From Heterobasidion occidentale (lineage: Eukaryota; Basidiomycota; Agaricomycetes; Russulales; Bondarzewiaceae), in NCBI GenBank assembly GCA_039111635.1, contig JBCAQO010000004.1, positions 1,550,001 to 1,614,000 of the forward strand: 64,000 nt of DNA. The letters are read 5' to 3'. This document shows, in pieces, positions 8,981-20,561 of this stretch. The notes under the pieces were generated by a model. The model made no database searches and was not told the DNA's origin. It saw only the letters and a program-made list of their open reading frames with translations. Made by a program: the position numbers and the translations under genes. Within the stretch, counting starts at the first letter, position 1; each line of letters opens with the position of its first letter.

Positions 8981-11310
8981 CTTTTATCCCTACCCTATTC
9001 AAGCTGGATCCCCAGCAGAGACAGCTCTTTCTCTCATCAGTCAACAACATTTTAGCAATCGCCAACAGGGTAAACCTAACGGCGACCCCAGCAGCGACTC
9101 CTCAAGGAAGAATAAACAACCCCGGAGCCATAGAAGTCGCAAGACACCGGAACCCAGGAAAAGTCTATTCAGGAATAGCCACACTCAGGCTACAACAAGC
9201 ACCCGAAATATTTATAGACCTCCTTAAAACTGGATATAGATTTTCCGGGATTTGCTTCGTCAACGAACCAAAGACACCGTTCACACTCACGGACAACGGA
9301 GAGCCCGACGTCATCAGAGCGAGGAACTGCGTCGAGATACACGACGGAAGACCAGACGATTTCCCCGTCGCCATTATCCCCGATCTCAGAAGAACCATCG
9401 CAAGGAATATCGACACAGACGGAATCAGAGCGGAGCTCGTCAAGACCAAGGAGAATAGAGACCACGTCTCAATCCTCATCCACTGGACCTTCTCCTCAAC
9501 CTAGGAAGACACACTGGAAGCTCCTAACTCCCCACCAGTCCGAACAGAAATTGAAGGGATCATTTTTATTATCAGAAGAGGAGAGTTTGCCCACAAAACT
9601 TATCATCTCCGAACCTTCATCTTGGGACACACATTCTCCGAGATCATCCAGCTCATCGACCAAATTGATATTTCCATCAACAAAATTATCAAAAGGGACC
9701 CAGACTTACAGGAAGCATTACAAGCCGGAAGAAGACAGGCAGTACCCTTCTTCTTCAAAGAATAAACAAACACGGACGAAGTTGCAGCGGGATACCCTCC
9801 CGGCTATAGAACAGACCCAGCAGAAGTCTACGGAGACTTACCCAAAGACGTTGACAAGGATCAACTTTATTACGACGAAAGGAAAGCACACTTCTACTAC
9901 ACGGGAATCCTCACCGGATTCTTCCAACAACAAGGCAAGAGCGAATACGAATACGCGGCTTGGGGAGGAGAAATCATCCACGCAGGACCCGACCTACACC
10001 TCATTAAGGTCGAGGACTACGTCGCAAGAAAGACCTTCGACAAGCCTGAATCACCGGCAAATAGGCATCGTGACTCGCCAAGACCGCACATACATACTCT
10101 ACCCAGAGAAACAGCCAGTGGAAGTCGAATCTCTAGAAGAAACACGCCCGCTACATCCCCCTTACAGGAAACCACTCCCAAAGAAGACTTCCGAGCGCCA
10201 ACACCGGAGTTTGTCCCCGAACCGGAGTATTTTGAAGCACCAAGTGAAGATCAGGAACCGCCTAACGATCCAGAGCCCCAGCCCGGTACAATGTCAGCAG
10301 ATACTGGAAGTAATGAGTCCAAGGGACCAGCTATGGCCAAACCCACCACCTTCAGTGGAAACAGAAAACGAACCGAGCAATTCCTCCACGAAATCGACCT
10401 GATGTTCCTGGCCAGGAAGAAGGATTATGCGAACGAATTCACCAAAATTGCTTACACTCTATCGTATATGAAGGAAGGCTCAGCAGGGATATGGGCAAGG
10501 AACTTCACTCAGGCCAGGAACACGCTGAAGGATTGGAACAAATACACTTGGGCAGACACGGTCGGCTACACATCCGTCCGCAAAAAGATAGCCACTGACT
10601 TCGAGGAATTCAACAAAGAAGCCGATGCTCGCGACAAACTGGCCCGAGTCAATCAGGGAAAGGAATCGTTTAACACCTACCTTCAGCTGTTTGAACAGCT
10701 CGCGGCGCTTGCCGGTGTAGACGGAGAAACCAAGAAAACCCATTTCCTGCGAGGACTCAAGTGGGAATTAGCAAAGGGAATTTATGAAGATCCCTCTAAA
10801 GACGGGACATGGGAAGAACTAGTCGAGAAGGCTAAGAAACACGAAAGGATGCACATCACAAGGGACTGAGCATACGGCCTCCGAAAAGGAAAATTCCAAA
10901 TCTACACGCCGCGTACATTTTACGACGAAAGGGCACCCCCACGGCACGATAGGGAGCCCCAATACGAACCTATGGATGTAGACGCAGCGGAAATGGAGGC
11001 CGATGCTGTCCGAACTTGCTTCAAGAAGCTTACCCCGGCGGAGAGAGATCGACTTGCCAAAGAAGGCAAGTGCTTCTTTTGCAAGAAGCCCGGGCACATG
11101 GCGCGCAACTGTCCTTCTCGACCCAAGAGAAAATTCCAGCCCCCCCGTCACAGACCAGTGCGCAAAGCAGAAATGGACGAAGGACAATTCGACAATGAAG
11201 ACGTCGAAGAAGGAAAAAACAGAGTCAACCACATCCGCCAGATGATGATGGGACTCAGTATGGAAGAAATCGAGGAAGTTCAAGCCTTTAGCGACTCGAA
11301 GAATTTTTAA
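8974..11310 (+). pseudogene. gag: gag of element B, one frame with three stop codons
   Basis: A single frame runs from just behind the primer site to TAA at 11310, about 778 codons, broken by TAG (9502), TAA (9763) and TGA (10867). The first part (8974-9501) has no ATG but looks coding (GYRFSGICFVNEPKTPFTL). The capsid-like core begins at MSADTGSNESKG (10291) and contains FSGNRKRTEQFLHEIDLMF, typical of the Ty3 gag (retrotrans_gag) fold. The zinc knuckle CFFCKKPGHMARNC lies at about 11071-11112. All three stops occur at the same places in element A. Either the source copy was already defective and mobilised in trans, or the stops are read through. Confidence 0.75.
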
Positions 11311-11471
11311 GGCCTCTCCCATTGGCAGCGGATGTGGAGAGTAGGATTCTTGCAGGAAATTGGTACGCTCCTCTGGCCAGTAAAGATGCTGACCAAGAGC
11401 ATGGACATCCAGATGTATTGTATCTTTCGGAAATGAAATCACATGGTGCACCATCACTCTGACTCGAGACA

Positions 11472-14400
11472 ATGCTCATAGGCAAGAATAGAAAAGCTGC
11501 TACAACAGGCACTGGTAGACAGTGGAGCCACCGGAATCTTCATGCACCCTCGCTTTGTAGAAGTGCATCGAATCACTACACACAAAACCCCCACCCCATC
11601 CAGTCAGTAAGTCCAGAACACCGAGTTTCAAAGGAGGACCTATTACACGATTTGCCAACCTCAAATTACAGGTTCTAGGCGAAAAAGGGGGGTCGCATAC
11701 AGAATCAGCAAGATTCTATATCGCGGAAATAGTAAAAGAGGACGTCATTTTAGGAACCGACTGGTTATTAGAACATAACCCAGAAGTTCGACTGGCATGC
11801 CTACGGGCTACATTTTACCAGATGCCGCCCTCCTGCCAAATAAAAGGGGGACCGGTAAAAGCTAAAAGAGCTACAAGAAAACCAGGACGTCCTAAACCAA
11901 GCATACGGCGCATGGAACAGTACCGCAAATGGGCGACTACTCAATACCAGTGCAAAAGCCGGGAAAAGCAGTACTAGGCCGGAAAGTGGAAACACCACAG
12001 TACCACATCCGTGGACAATACCTACAAGTCCGGAGTTCACAACTCGAAGGTTGAATGCCGAACGTCTGAAGGCCCGAACCAGAAATTATAGGTTCCGACA
12101 TGGGCTGAAGAAGACGTTCTGGAGGGCGGTGACGGACTTCCGGCACTTCCCTCCAAGAATCTTGAAGGAAGACGGAGTCTATCTCGTCAGATGCCTAGAT
12201 ACGGGAACATTACAGGCACTGGAATTATACAACGACTCTGAAGAAGGCGTTGATATACATCGCGCCGAAACCACGGAACTCCATACGCCACACACCGGCA
12301 CAAGGACAAACCTGCAAAGCATCGACAGGAAACAAACAAAACACACCAACTCGCAAAGACTTGCAGAAGAAGCTGCTAAAGGGAAACCCGAACTATCCTT
12401 CGAAGAGATAGTGCCGAAGGAATACTGGAATTATAGGAAGGTTTTCGAAGGTCGACCAAAGGGACAAGCTACCGCTCTCTCGACCTTGGGATCACAAAAT
12501 AGGAGATCAAGGAAGGAATGGATCACTCGCTCAAACCCAAGCTATACAGTCTTAGCCCTGGAGAGCAAGTGGAACTCAAGAAATTCATAGACAAAAACCT
12601 CCAGAAAGATGACATCAGAGAATCCAAATCGCACATGGCATCCCATTCTTCTTCATCAAGAAAAAGAATGGAAAACTATGACCAGTAATGGATTATCGCA
12701 AACTCAATGAAATAACAATCAAGAACAAGTACCCTTTGCCGATTATTCAAGAATTACTGGATCTTCTGGCTGAAGCCATATAACTTTTCACTAATGGATG
12801 TCGATAACAGGATATAACAATGTACGCATGAAAGAAGGAAGCGAGAAACTAGCCGCAATTCGTCACCAATTTAGGAATGTACGAACCTCTGGTGATGTTC
12901 TTTGGATTAACCAACTCGCCGGCAACATTCCAAACTATGATGAACGCCCTCTTCAAAGGACCTCATCTATGCCGGATTAGTAGCAATCTATATGGACGAC
13001 ATCCTAGTATTCTCTAAAACAATGGACGACCACATCAAGACAGTGCGAAAGGTTTTACAGATCTTACAAGACAACGATCTGTATCTACAACCCTTGAAGT
13101 GCAAGTGCCCACAAAGAGAAAATCGACTATCTTGGATATGTTATATCACACGGACATCTGGAAATGGACCCGATTAAAGTGGCCGGCATTATGGACTGGC
13201 CAACCCCTGGAAAAGTCAAGGAAGTGCAATCATTTTTAGGATTTTGCAATTTTTATCGCAGGTTTATCAAAGATTACTCAAAAATAGCAAGACCGCTATT
13301 TGAGTTAACACAGAAGGAACGCACCTGGGATTGGACACCAGCATGCGAAGACGCGTTTCAAACGCTAAAACGAATATTTACAGAATCTCCGGTGCTCGTT
13401 ATGCCAGACACGAGGAACCCGTTTCACATTGAATGCGACGCTTCCGACTTCACCACCGGAGCAGTTTTATCACAAGTTGCCAAAGATGGAAAATGGCACC
13501 CATGTGCTTATATCTCCAAGTCGCTCTCACCAACAGAACGCAACTACCCAATCTATGATAAAGAGTTGCTGGCGGTCGTTCGAGCTTTTGAAGCTTGGCG
13601 ACACTATTTGGAGGGCGCCGACACCCGGTAGCCGTCTGGACGGATCACAAGAACCTCGAATGGTTCCGTTCAAGCCAGAAACTAAACCGTCGACAAGCAC
13701 GATGGTCACTCTACCTTGCGTTTCGACTACAAGTTGACGCACAAGGCAGGAGTCACTAATAAATCCGACAGTCTGTCACGGCGTCCAGACCATAAAAAGG
13801 GGGTGGAATTTGACAATTCAGGCGAAACACTCTTGGAGCCCAAACTTTTCAATGACACAGAAAAGATCCGAAGACCTTTCACAGAAATCAATGCCATCAA
13901 TACAGACAACAGTTGGGACCCTCATCAAATACTCCACATTAGGGCAACTGGACGAGGAGGCGTTACCATAATAGACGACGACCTCCGGAAACGAATCATT
14001 GAAGAAAATAGGAAAGACGAATGGCTATTAGAAACCCTAGCCAAGATCAAAACCTTAGGACCTCGAAACATGAAGAAAGGTTTACAAGAATGGAACGAAG
14101 AAGAAGGATTGGTCCTTCACCGAGGAAAAATATATGTTCCTCGAAACGAACAACTTCGTCAAGATATCATCAAATTGAACCATGACAATCTAGCAGCAGG
14201 ACATCCAGGACAAAGAGGAACTCTAGCCTTAGTCGGACAGGAATTCACTTGGCCAGGAATATCAAACACAGTTCACCAATATGTGGAAGGATGCGCCATC
14301 TGTCAATCCACCAAGAACGACACACATCCTACCATGGTACCATTACAACCAACAGAAATCCCAGATCGACCCTTCGGAACAATAACCATGGATTTTATTA

Positions 14401-15819
14401 CAGATCTACCAGAATCAAACGGATACGACTCGCTACATGTAGTAACCAATCGATTCACCAAAACTGCAGTAATAACTCCATGCCTGAAAACCATCGACTC
14501 TGATGGAACGGCCAAAATCTTGCTAGAAAACATCTGGAGACGCTATGGACTGCCAGATAAAACCATATCGGATAGAGGAACTCAATTCGCTTCAAAAGTA
14601 GCGCAAGCCCTGCTCAAAGAATTAGGAATCAAATCCGCTTTAAGCACAGCCTATCACCCACAGACAGACGGTGCTACTGAACGAATGAATCAGGAACTGG
14701 AACAATACCTAAGAGCATTTTGCAGCTCTTCACAGGACGATTGGGCCGGATTAATCCCCTATGCGGAATACGCCCACAATACCCATCAGCACTCGGCCAC
14801 GCAGAAGTCACCATTTGAACTTCTTCATGGATATCAACCACGGGCTTACCCAGCCATCATCGGAAACACGAATGTCCCCCGCCGACGCTCGCCTCGAAGC
14901 TCTGCAACGTGCTAGGAAGGAAGCACAAGCCAGCCTCAAAATTGTAGCCGAAGCCATGAGGATACAGCACGACCATTTTGGAACGGACCTGCCGCCTTTC
15001 AAGAAAGGAGAACAAGTATGGCTTGATGGGAAGAACATCCACACCGATCACCCATCAGAGAAACTGAGACCCAAACACTTTGGGCCATTTGAAATCATTG
15101 ACACCATAGGGAATGTCAACTTCAGGTTGAAACTGCCCAACAGCTGGAAGCGCATTCATGACATCTTCCATGCTAGTTGACTCACGCCCTACAAGGAAAA
15201 CGAGGTCTATGGTCCGAACTACCCTAAACCGGCTCCGGACCTGATCGAAGGGCAAGAGGAATTCAAAGTCGAAGCCATTGTCGGAGCTAGACGCTTCGGA
15301 CGATGGAAGATCCTGCAGTACCTGATCAAATGGAAGGGCTACCCGGAATCGGACAACTCTTGGGAAGCCGCGGCAAACGTCACTAACGCACAAGAAGCCA
15401 TAAAGGACTTCTACCGCCGGCACCCTCGGGCAGTCAAAGGAATGGAAGCTTCCATTCTGGCCCTGGTGATCGAATTAGAACTCAACCGAGTAGCCGAAGA
15501 AGATCAAATCAGAAAGAAGCTCGAGAAGCATCCGATCGGAAAGAAGCTTCTCGCCATAGGATTAGCTATCCCCCAGATCATGGAAGAGATCAACAAACGA
15601 ATGACGCAGCTAAAGAGGCCGCCCCTGGTTCCTCGATCAAAAGTGCCACCACTGACGATCAACAATCGAGAAGCGCAGCCAAAGAAGCCCAATATAGACT
15701 CGTCTCGATCAAAGCTACAGCAGAAGCGATCGGACAGCTCTAATTGGCGGACTCAAGCATACCAGGAGCTACAAAAGCAGACCAACCGAGGATTGGCATG
15801 GCCAGGCAAACGGCTATGA
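11472..15819 (+). pseudogene. pol: pol of element B: protease, RT, RNase H, integrase, chromodomain
   Basis: Domains in order: retropepsin (near 11500; a one-base insertion relative to element A breaks ALVDSGATG); reverse transcriptase (about 12690-13200, NKYPLP, YMDD at 12991-13002); RNase H (about 13420-13620, IECDASD and YDKELLAV); integrase zinc domain (about 14170-14330, H-H-C-C); DDE core (about 14385-14840, MDFITDLP, SDRGTQF, YHPQTDGATE); chromodomain (about 15260-15420, YLIKWKGYPESDNSW). The longest intact piece is 13716-14915. Frame changes occur near 12470, 12800, 12950, 13110, 13630 and 14900, and a TGA lies at 15178. A tail of about 130 residues follows the chromodomain. The product is not functional as it stands. 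Confidence 0.9.
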
Positions 15820-15962
15820 CCCCGTTCGACCCCACTCTATCCACAGTAGCCGTTTACACCGTCGTTGCGGCTCTTGCTCTCACCGCTGTCTCCATCGCCA
15901 TCGCCCTTGTCCTCGGATCTCTTCACGCCGCTGCCACCATTGGCATCTCCTCCGTCGTATAA
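15744..15962 (+). CDS. Small reading frame with one membrane segment in element B
   Basis: The 72-codon frame overlaps the end of pol and closes on the TATA box of ORF3. Residues about 34-70 (TVAVYTVVAALALTAVSIAI and onward) form one long hydrophobic stretch typical of a membrane helix; the first 30 residues are polar. No equivalent was seen in element C. It may be a C-terminal extension of pol reached by frameshift, a separate peptide, or chance. Confidence 0.25.
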   Translation: MADSSIPGATKADQPRIGMARQTAMTPFDPTLSTVAVYTVVAALALTAVSIAIALVLGSLHAAATIGISSVV

Positions 15963-15965
15963 AAG
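15958..15965 (+). promoter_or_regulatory. TATAAAAG box before ORF3 of element B
   Basis: A perfect TATAAAAG lies 58 bp (first T to A of ATG) upstream of ATG 16016. If used, transcripts would start near 15988 and have a leader of about 28 nt. Element C has the same arrangement at 6184/6236. Confidence 0.5.
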
Positions 15966-16015
15966 ACACCCTGCATCGGACAGAGACATTCCTCAGCATC
16001 CCAGCTACAACTCGA

Positions 16016-17687
16016 ATGTCCCTTGCCCCCACACACCTCTTCTTACACAACTCCCCCCGCTATATTCTTAGCAACATCAGAATGTCTTCCGCTACCGCGT
16101 CCCCTCACGCCTCCAACACCTCCTCCCCCAACCCCTTCATCCTTCGCACCATCTCCCCGCCCACTACCACACCCACGCTCGTTGACGACACTGACTCGGA
16201 TTACGACAGCGAGGATGACATCCCCTCGGAAGGCGTCCCGGTCGCGGATCCCCTTACAGAGTTTGTTATTCCCCATTTCCCGGCTGAAATGCCAAACCCC
16301 CACATCGCCGTTCCTCCGGTGGCTTTCGCCATTCACAACGAAAACCCTCGCCTCCGAATCTGCGCCATACCCAACCCCCTTCACGACATCTGTCTCTACC
16401 AGGACCTGAAGACGAATAACAGCGTTTACCACCTCACACTCGCCGAGGACGAAGCCCCTATCATTCTGAACCAGCCTGGCTTGAGGAACCCCGTGCTTTC
16501 CTTTTCTATTTACAGCAAGCAGTCTGGGCGCAAGCCTATCAGGTTTTCTCTGGACCCCTCAACCAGACCCAAGCCATCCTCCTCGCCAACCTCACCGTCA
16601 CCTCCTACCGCATGAAAGGGTTGATCGATCTCCCCGCCATCCGCAACGACATGGTCAATTTCCGGCTGGGAGGGATATTTACCACCAGCTCCATCCTCAT
16701 ACAGGCGCACTCCATACCCGCCTGGCTCGACGTACTGGCTCGAATTCGCTACAAGGAAAACACGATCTGCTGGTTCCGATTCGCAGGACATAATGGAGCA
16801 CGTCTGGAGATCGAAGAGTATGTCCCTAAAGGGCTACTGCCGACCCACTCCTTCCCACTTAACAGTCGAGGGGTTCACCCCATTGCGTGCTACTGGCCTG
16901 GCGGATGTACCCCGGAGGATAACGTTAGGCCCTGGGTCATGACCAAACTGGATATACAGGAACAGGGGTTTCACCAGATTGACGCTGAAGAACCCATGGT
17001 TGTCGATCCCCCGGCCAACACCGAACCCGAGCTCCTAGCGGCAGAACCCTTTCGGCCCACCAACGAGGAGACCGCCGAATTCATGCGGCCCACCAGTCCC
17101 CTCTACGACCCCGAACAAGTCGTCCGGGATCGCCAGGTACTTCGGCCGCTACCGGTACCACCCCCGTCACCCCTGCTGTGTCCCCATCCCCCCCCTTACT
17201 CGGCGACGACCTCACCCATCCTGTCATTGTCGACGAAGCCTCCCCCCAGTCGCCGGACGTTCCTGTCGCAACTGAAGAAGGATGGCCTGCCGACGCCATG
17301 GACTCCGAAAACGTTTGGCCTACCCCTCCTGCTCTCCCGCCTTCTCCACCCACCGACCCCTCCACTCGTACCTGCTGGGAATGCGGACGCGCCGGCCATC
17401 TCGTCGTGGGATGTCCAATCACGGGCATTCGCCAGAGAACGGACGTTACGGCGCGCGGCTTTCTTCAAGACTACGATAGGCATCGCATGCAGTCCCGGCG
17501 CCTTCGTCTACAGATGGATAGGACGGCTGAGGAATACGGGTACCACAAGCAAGCGTTAGACCACTTGATCGACACAGCTAACTGGACCGGATACCCCGCT
17601 CGAAACATCCCCACCTTCGACGAAGTCCACCTGAGGAGACCTGCCCCCACCATCGGTGCACCCGCCAAGCGCCGAAGACTTGTATAG
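16016..17687 (+). pseudogene. Element B ORF3: unknown protein ending in a CCHC zinc knuckle
   Basis: Three frames follow one another without gap: 16016-16615, about 16540-17177 (ATG 16612 lies inside), and 17178-17687, consistent with one gene with two frame changes. The N-terminus has an acidic stretch (DDTDSDYDSEDD). The middle is globular (DICLYQDLKTNNSVYHLTL; RYKENTICWFRFAGHNG). A proline-rich linker follows. The C-terminus has CWECGRAGHLVVGC (about 17381-17422, Cx2Cx4Hx4C) and a basic end (KRRRLV). It stops just before the polypurine tract. Chromoviruses usually end with the integrase or chromodomain, so this is an extra gene. A second gag-like or RNA-binding protein is possible. I do not recognise the family. 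Confidence 0.55.
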
Positions 17688-17694
17688 AGGGGGG
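17686..17694 (+). other. Polypurine tract of element B
   Basis: AGAGGGGGG lies three bases before TGTTAGG of the 3' LTR, the usual primer for plus-strand synthesis. Confidence 0.8.
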
Positions 17695-17697
17695 TAT

Positions 17698-18531
17698 TGT
17701 TAGGACCGCGTCCTAACACGTGCTTCGCACGTGAATGGATGGGCTGGTCAAGTGCTTCGCACTTGCTACAGACTCGGACCACTCTCCATGACTCCTTACC
17801 ATTTACATGCTAACGCATGAACGCTGACTTCTAGTTCCTGATTCTTGATGTGGACAGACATTGATTCCTGACCCCCGTTCCTGGTTCTTGATCGATCAAA
17901 GATGTGGATGGACCTTAGTGATCGGATTACTATATTTAGTTATATGGCAGGTCGATGAGGCATTCTAGCTTACGGATCTCGATCGTTGACTTCGGTACCT
18001 GAGAAGCGCACAGACCAGATCTTGATCCTGCCCTAGACACTTCTGTACGTAAATAGCCGAGATGAGCTTCTAAGAAGCTCAGCTCGTTCACCTGTAATAC
18101 ACTCGATCTCTGCACTGCACCCGGCATCTGGCTACCTTCCTAGCCCACGCTTCGTGATCTCTGTCAGATCTGAGAAACTCTTTACACGGTCTGACGAAGC
18201 ACTGGACTCGTCTCCCTTCCCTCCCCTCCCTCTACTCATCCACTTCTACACCGGACTAGCTGCCTTCCGCGTTCTCAGTTGGACACCTCCCCGTGTCATC
18301 TGTTGGACAGGAGAAGATCATCCGGTTCCTCCTCATCATCGAGAAGACCTCGAAGATCACCTTCTCAATCTATTCGAGAACAAAGCCGACAGCGACCCCG
18401 AGTTCCTCGAAAGAGCCCAAAGACAATCCATCGTCTTTATCCATTGGAGTCTACGACTATACGAACCAGTGGAGGTTTAGCCTAGGGACCCCTTCGTGCA
18501 TCGGTGCACGTGATAGGTCTCCGACCTAACA
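17698..18531 (+). repeat. 3' LTR of element B
   Basis: It has the same length (834 bp) as the 5' LTR and differs at about seven positions by eye, all transitions (for example GTCTGG/ATCTGG and CATTGG/CATCGG). It is followed directly by CATAG. Confidence 0.97.
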
Positions 18532-18576
18532 CATAGTGGCCGCACTCCACTAAGTAGCCAAAACAGACGAAAATAC

Positions 18577-19806
18577 ATCCGCAACGATGTAAAACTATGA
18601 AAGGCTTGGTCCACAATGACTATAAACTAGTTACCGTCTGGAACGACGTTAAATCTACCAAGGACCCTCGGAGTGTGGTTGTATTCTTGTAGATGGTGGA
18701 AGGGAGGGCCTCCACCGTTGCAGAACCCTGCTGACTAGGTCAAGGCGCTTCCATATTCCATACGCCTTATGGTAAAAGAATATGGGGTCGACACGGTTCA
18801 ATTCCGTGCGAGGGGTTTAGGGATGTGGAGCGGGTTGTCAGTCATCCGACAGGACCACGACTACTCCATGGTGCACCCATTCTACCCTTGAAGTCTGAAG
18901 CAAGGATTCCGCTTCAAGGGCCAGTCAAGAGGCAACTGGGATCATGCCTCAGGTTTTTGGATGTCCTCCATGACTGTAAACTGGGATCGCCCTTTCCTCT
19001 ACAGGGCCATGAGCAGTGCCCAAACATGAGATATGTTTTGGCACTACTAACATCTGCAACGACGCTAAACTACTACTCCTTTCGGCATAGGAGATGTCGA
19101 TCGACATCATTATTGACACCATGATGTTGATCTAGTCCACAATGACGATAAACTACTTACTCCTTCAGGCAATAGGAGTCGTGGTTGATGGTCATGACCT
19201 TGACCATCAACTAGTCCGAAATGACCTTAAACTACCCTCACCCCGGAGGATTAAATCTATTGAGGCTCGGGAGGTTCAAGCCAGGTGATAGCGGACATCC
19301 GCAATGACTATAAACTAGTTGCCATCCTTCATGATGATAAACTGAGCTGCCCTTTATCTACAGGGCCATGTGAGTTGTGTCAAAATAGGCTCCAAAGTCT
19401 ATTCTGGCAACTCTATAAGTTATCCGGTTTGATATAGTATAAACCATCACCATCTTGCCTCAATGGGAACCCTGTCAAAAAGGAGGAACTTGTCTACGGC
19501 CCTATGCGCACCACCGATAGATGTTCCGGCGCACAGAAACGCCTGCTGTCTTTTTTACAGGTACTCCTACGTTGGGAGATGGATAAGTCTGCAACGACCT
19601 TAGCTTAAACTAGCAGGGCAGTCCGCAACGACTTATATATAAACTAGCCTCAGTCTGCGAAGACTTAAGGATAAACTAGTAGACGTCTGCAAAGACACAA
19701 AACTATGGACGTCCGGCACGACGTTAAACTACCAGGACATACCTCACGCTGACCCCGCAATAATCACTGTCAAGGTGGATACCATGGTCTATTCAAGAGA
19801 CCATGG
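18577..19806 (+). repeat. Array of short boxes alternating with stem-loops
   Basis: About fourteen degenerate direct repeats of GTCYGCAAYGAC, 2-9 bases, then TAAACTA occur on the plus strand, starting near 18579, 18610, 18636, 18963, 19052, 19135, 19214, 19298, 19324, 19586, 19621, 19653, 19685 and 19711. Between them are perfect inverted repeats, among others 18695-18716, 18751-18785 (8 bp arms), 18885-18920 (9 bp arms), 18929-18950, 19015-19045 (6+6 bp arms), 19159-19179, 19184-19211 (11 bp arms, GTTGATGGTCA) and 19782-19806 (9 bp arms). CCCTTT..CTACAGGGCCATG occurs twice (18990, 19351). No protein-coding frame explains the pattern. Function unknown. Confidence 0.7.
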
Positions 19807-20548
19807 GGTTCAAAGTCTATTCTTCAAAATCCTTACTTCGTGTTCAATACACGGAGCGTGGATACATGCTCGCTCCCATGTGACAAACAAACTCTGGACG
19901 AACACTCAATCTCTAACCAGGACAGGCCACCGTATGGGGCTGACAGAGTTAGGGATCTTCAAAGGGGTCTTGCCGGACTCAAAACAAGTCGAGAAAAGTC
20001 TATTCTCAATAGGTTGGTGGGCCTAAGCCTTGATAAAGCAATCAACCCACACACCTGGAGTCCCCCTCGATACTGGAGATCAAGGAGATAAAGATCTATC
20101 CTGGAAACAATGAAGCATGGCCTTCGGCATTCTGAAGAAGAACAACACACACCCATCCACAGACGTGTTTCTGTTTCATCATATAATCATTTGCATGTGA
20201 CACCTTTCTGCATCATTGCCAGAAGGAACTGGCTTACCAAACACACCAGGGAGCCCTGGTCGAGCAGCTGCCTATTGACTCTAGGAGTGTACTCAAACAA
20301 AATGTATCAGTGAAGGAAAACACCGAAGAAACACGGTATTGTGGCGATACCGCAGCTTCAAATCAAACAGCTCAATGGAGATGGAAAACTCCTAGGCATT
20401 GTAAACAACGTAAGTCGGTCTTCGCCCCAGAAAACGGAGTCATATTGGGAAGACGCATCCCAATCTATTTGGACAACCAGAAAGCAATTGTACATGGAAT
20501 GACGATGAAGCTCGCAAGGGCGAGTAGTCCCCTCAGAAGTTGGGACCT

Positions 20549-20558
20549 AGAAAGGGGG
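20549..20558 (+). other. Polypurine tract of element C
   Basis: AGAAAGGGGG lies three bases before TGTTATGAC, the start of the 610 bp 3' LTR. Confidence 0.75.
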
Positions 20559-20561
20559 TAA

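Larger units (their letters stand above)
8135..18531 (+). mobile_element. Element B: complete chromodomain Ty3/gypsy retrotransposon
   Basis: The 10,397 bp element has two 834 bp LTRs, gag, pol (protease, RT, RNase H, integrase, chromodomain), an additional ORF3, a polypurine tract, and a CATAG target duplication. The LTRs differ by about seven substitutions that I could find by eye, all transitions, so the insertion is young. It is nevertheless defective: gag contains three stops, and pol has several one-base frame changes. Element A is a second, older-looking copy of the same family in opposite orientation. Confidence 0.96.

Noticed and set aside
8969..8990. A tRNA-type primer binding site behind the 5' LTR of element B
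   Set aside because: No TGG follows the LTR and the bases do not match the 3' end of a common tRNA; the exact internal complementarity to 8518-8527 explains the site better.
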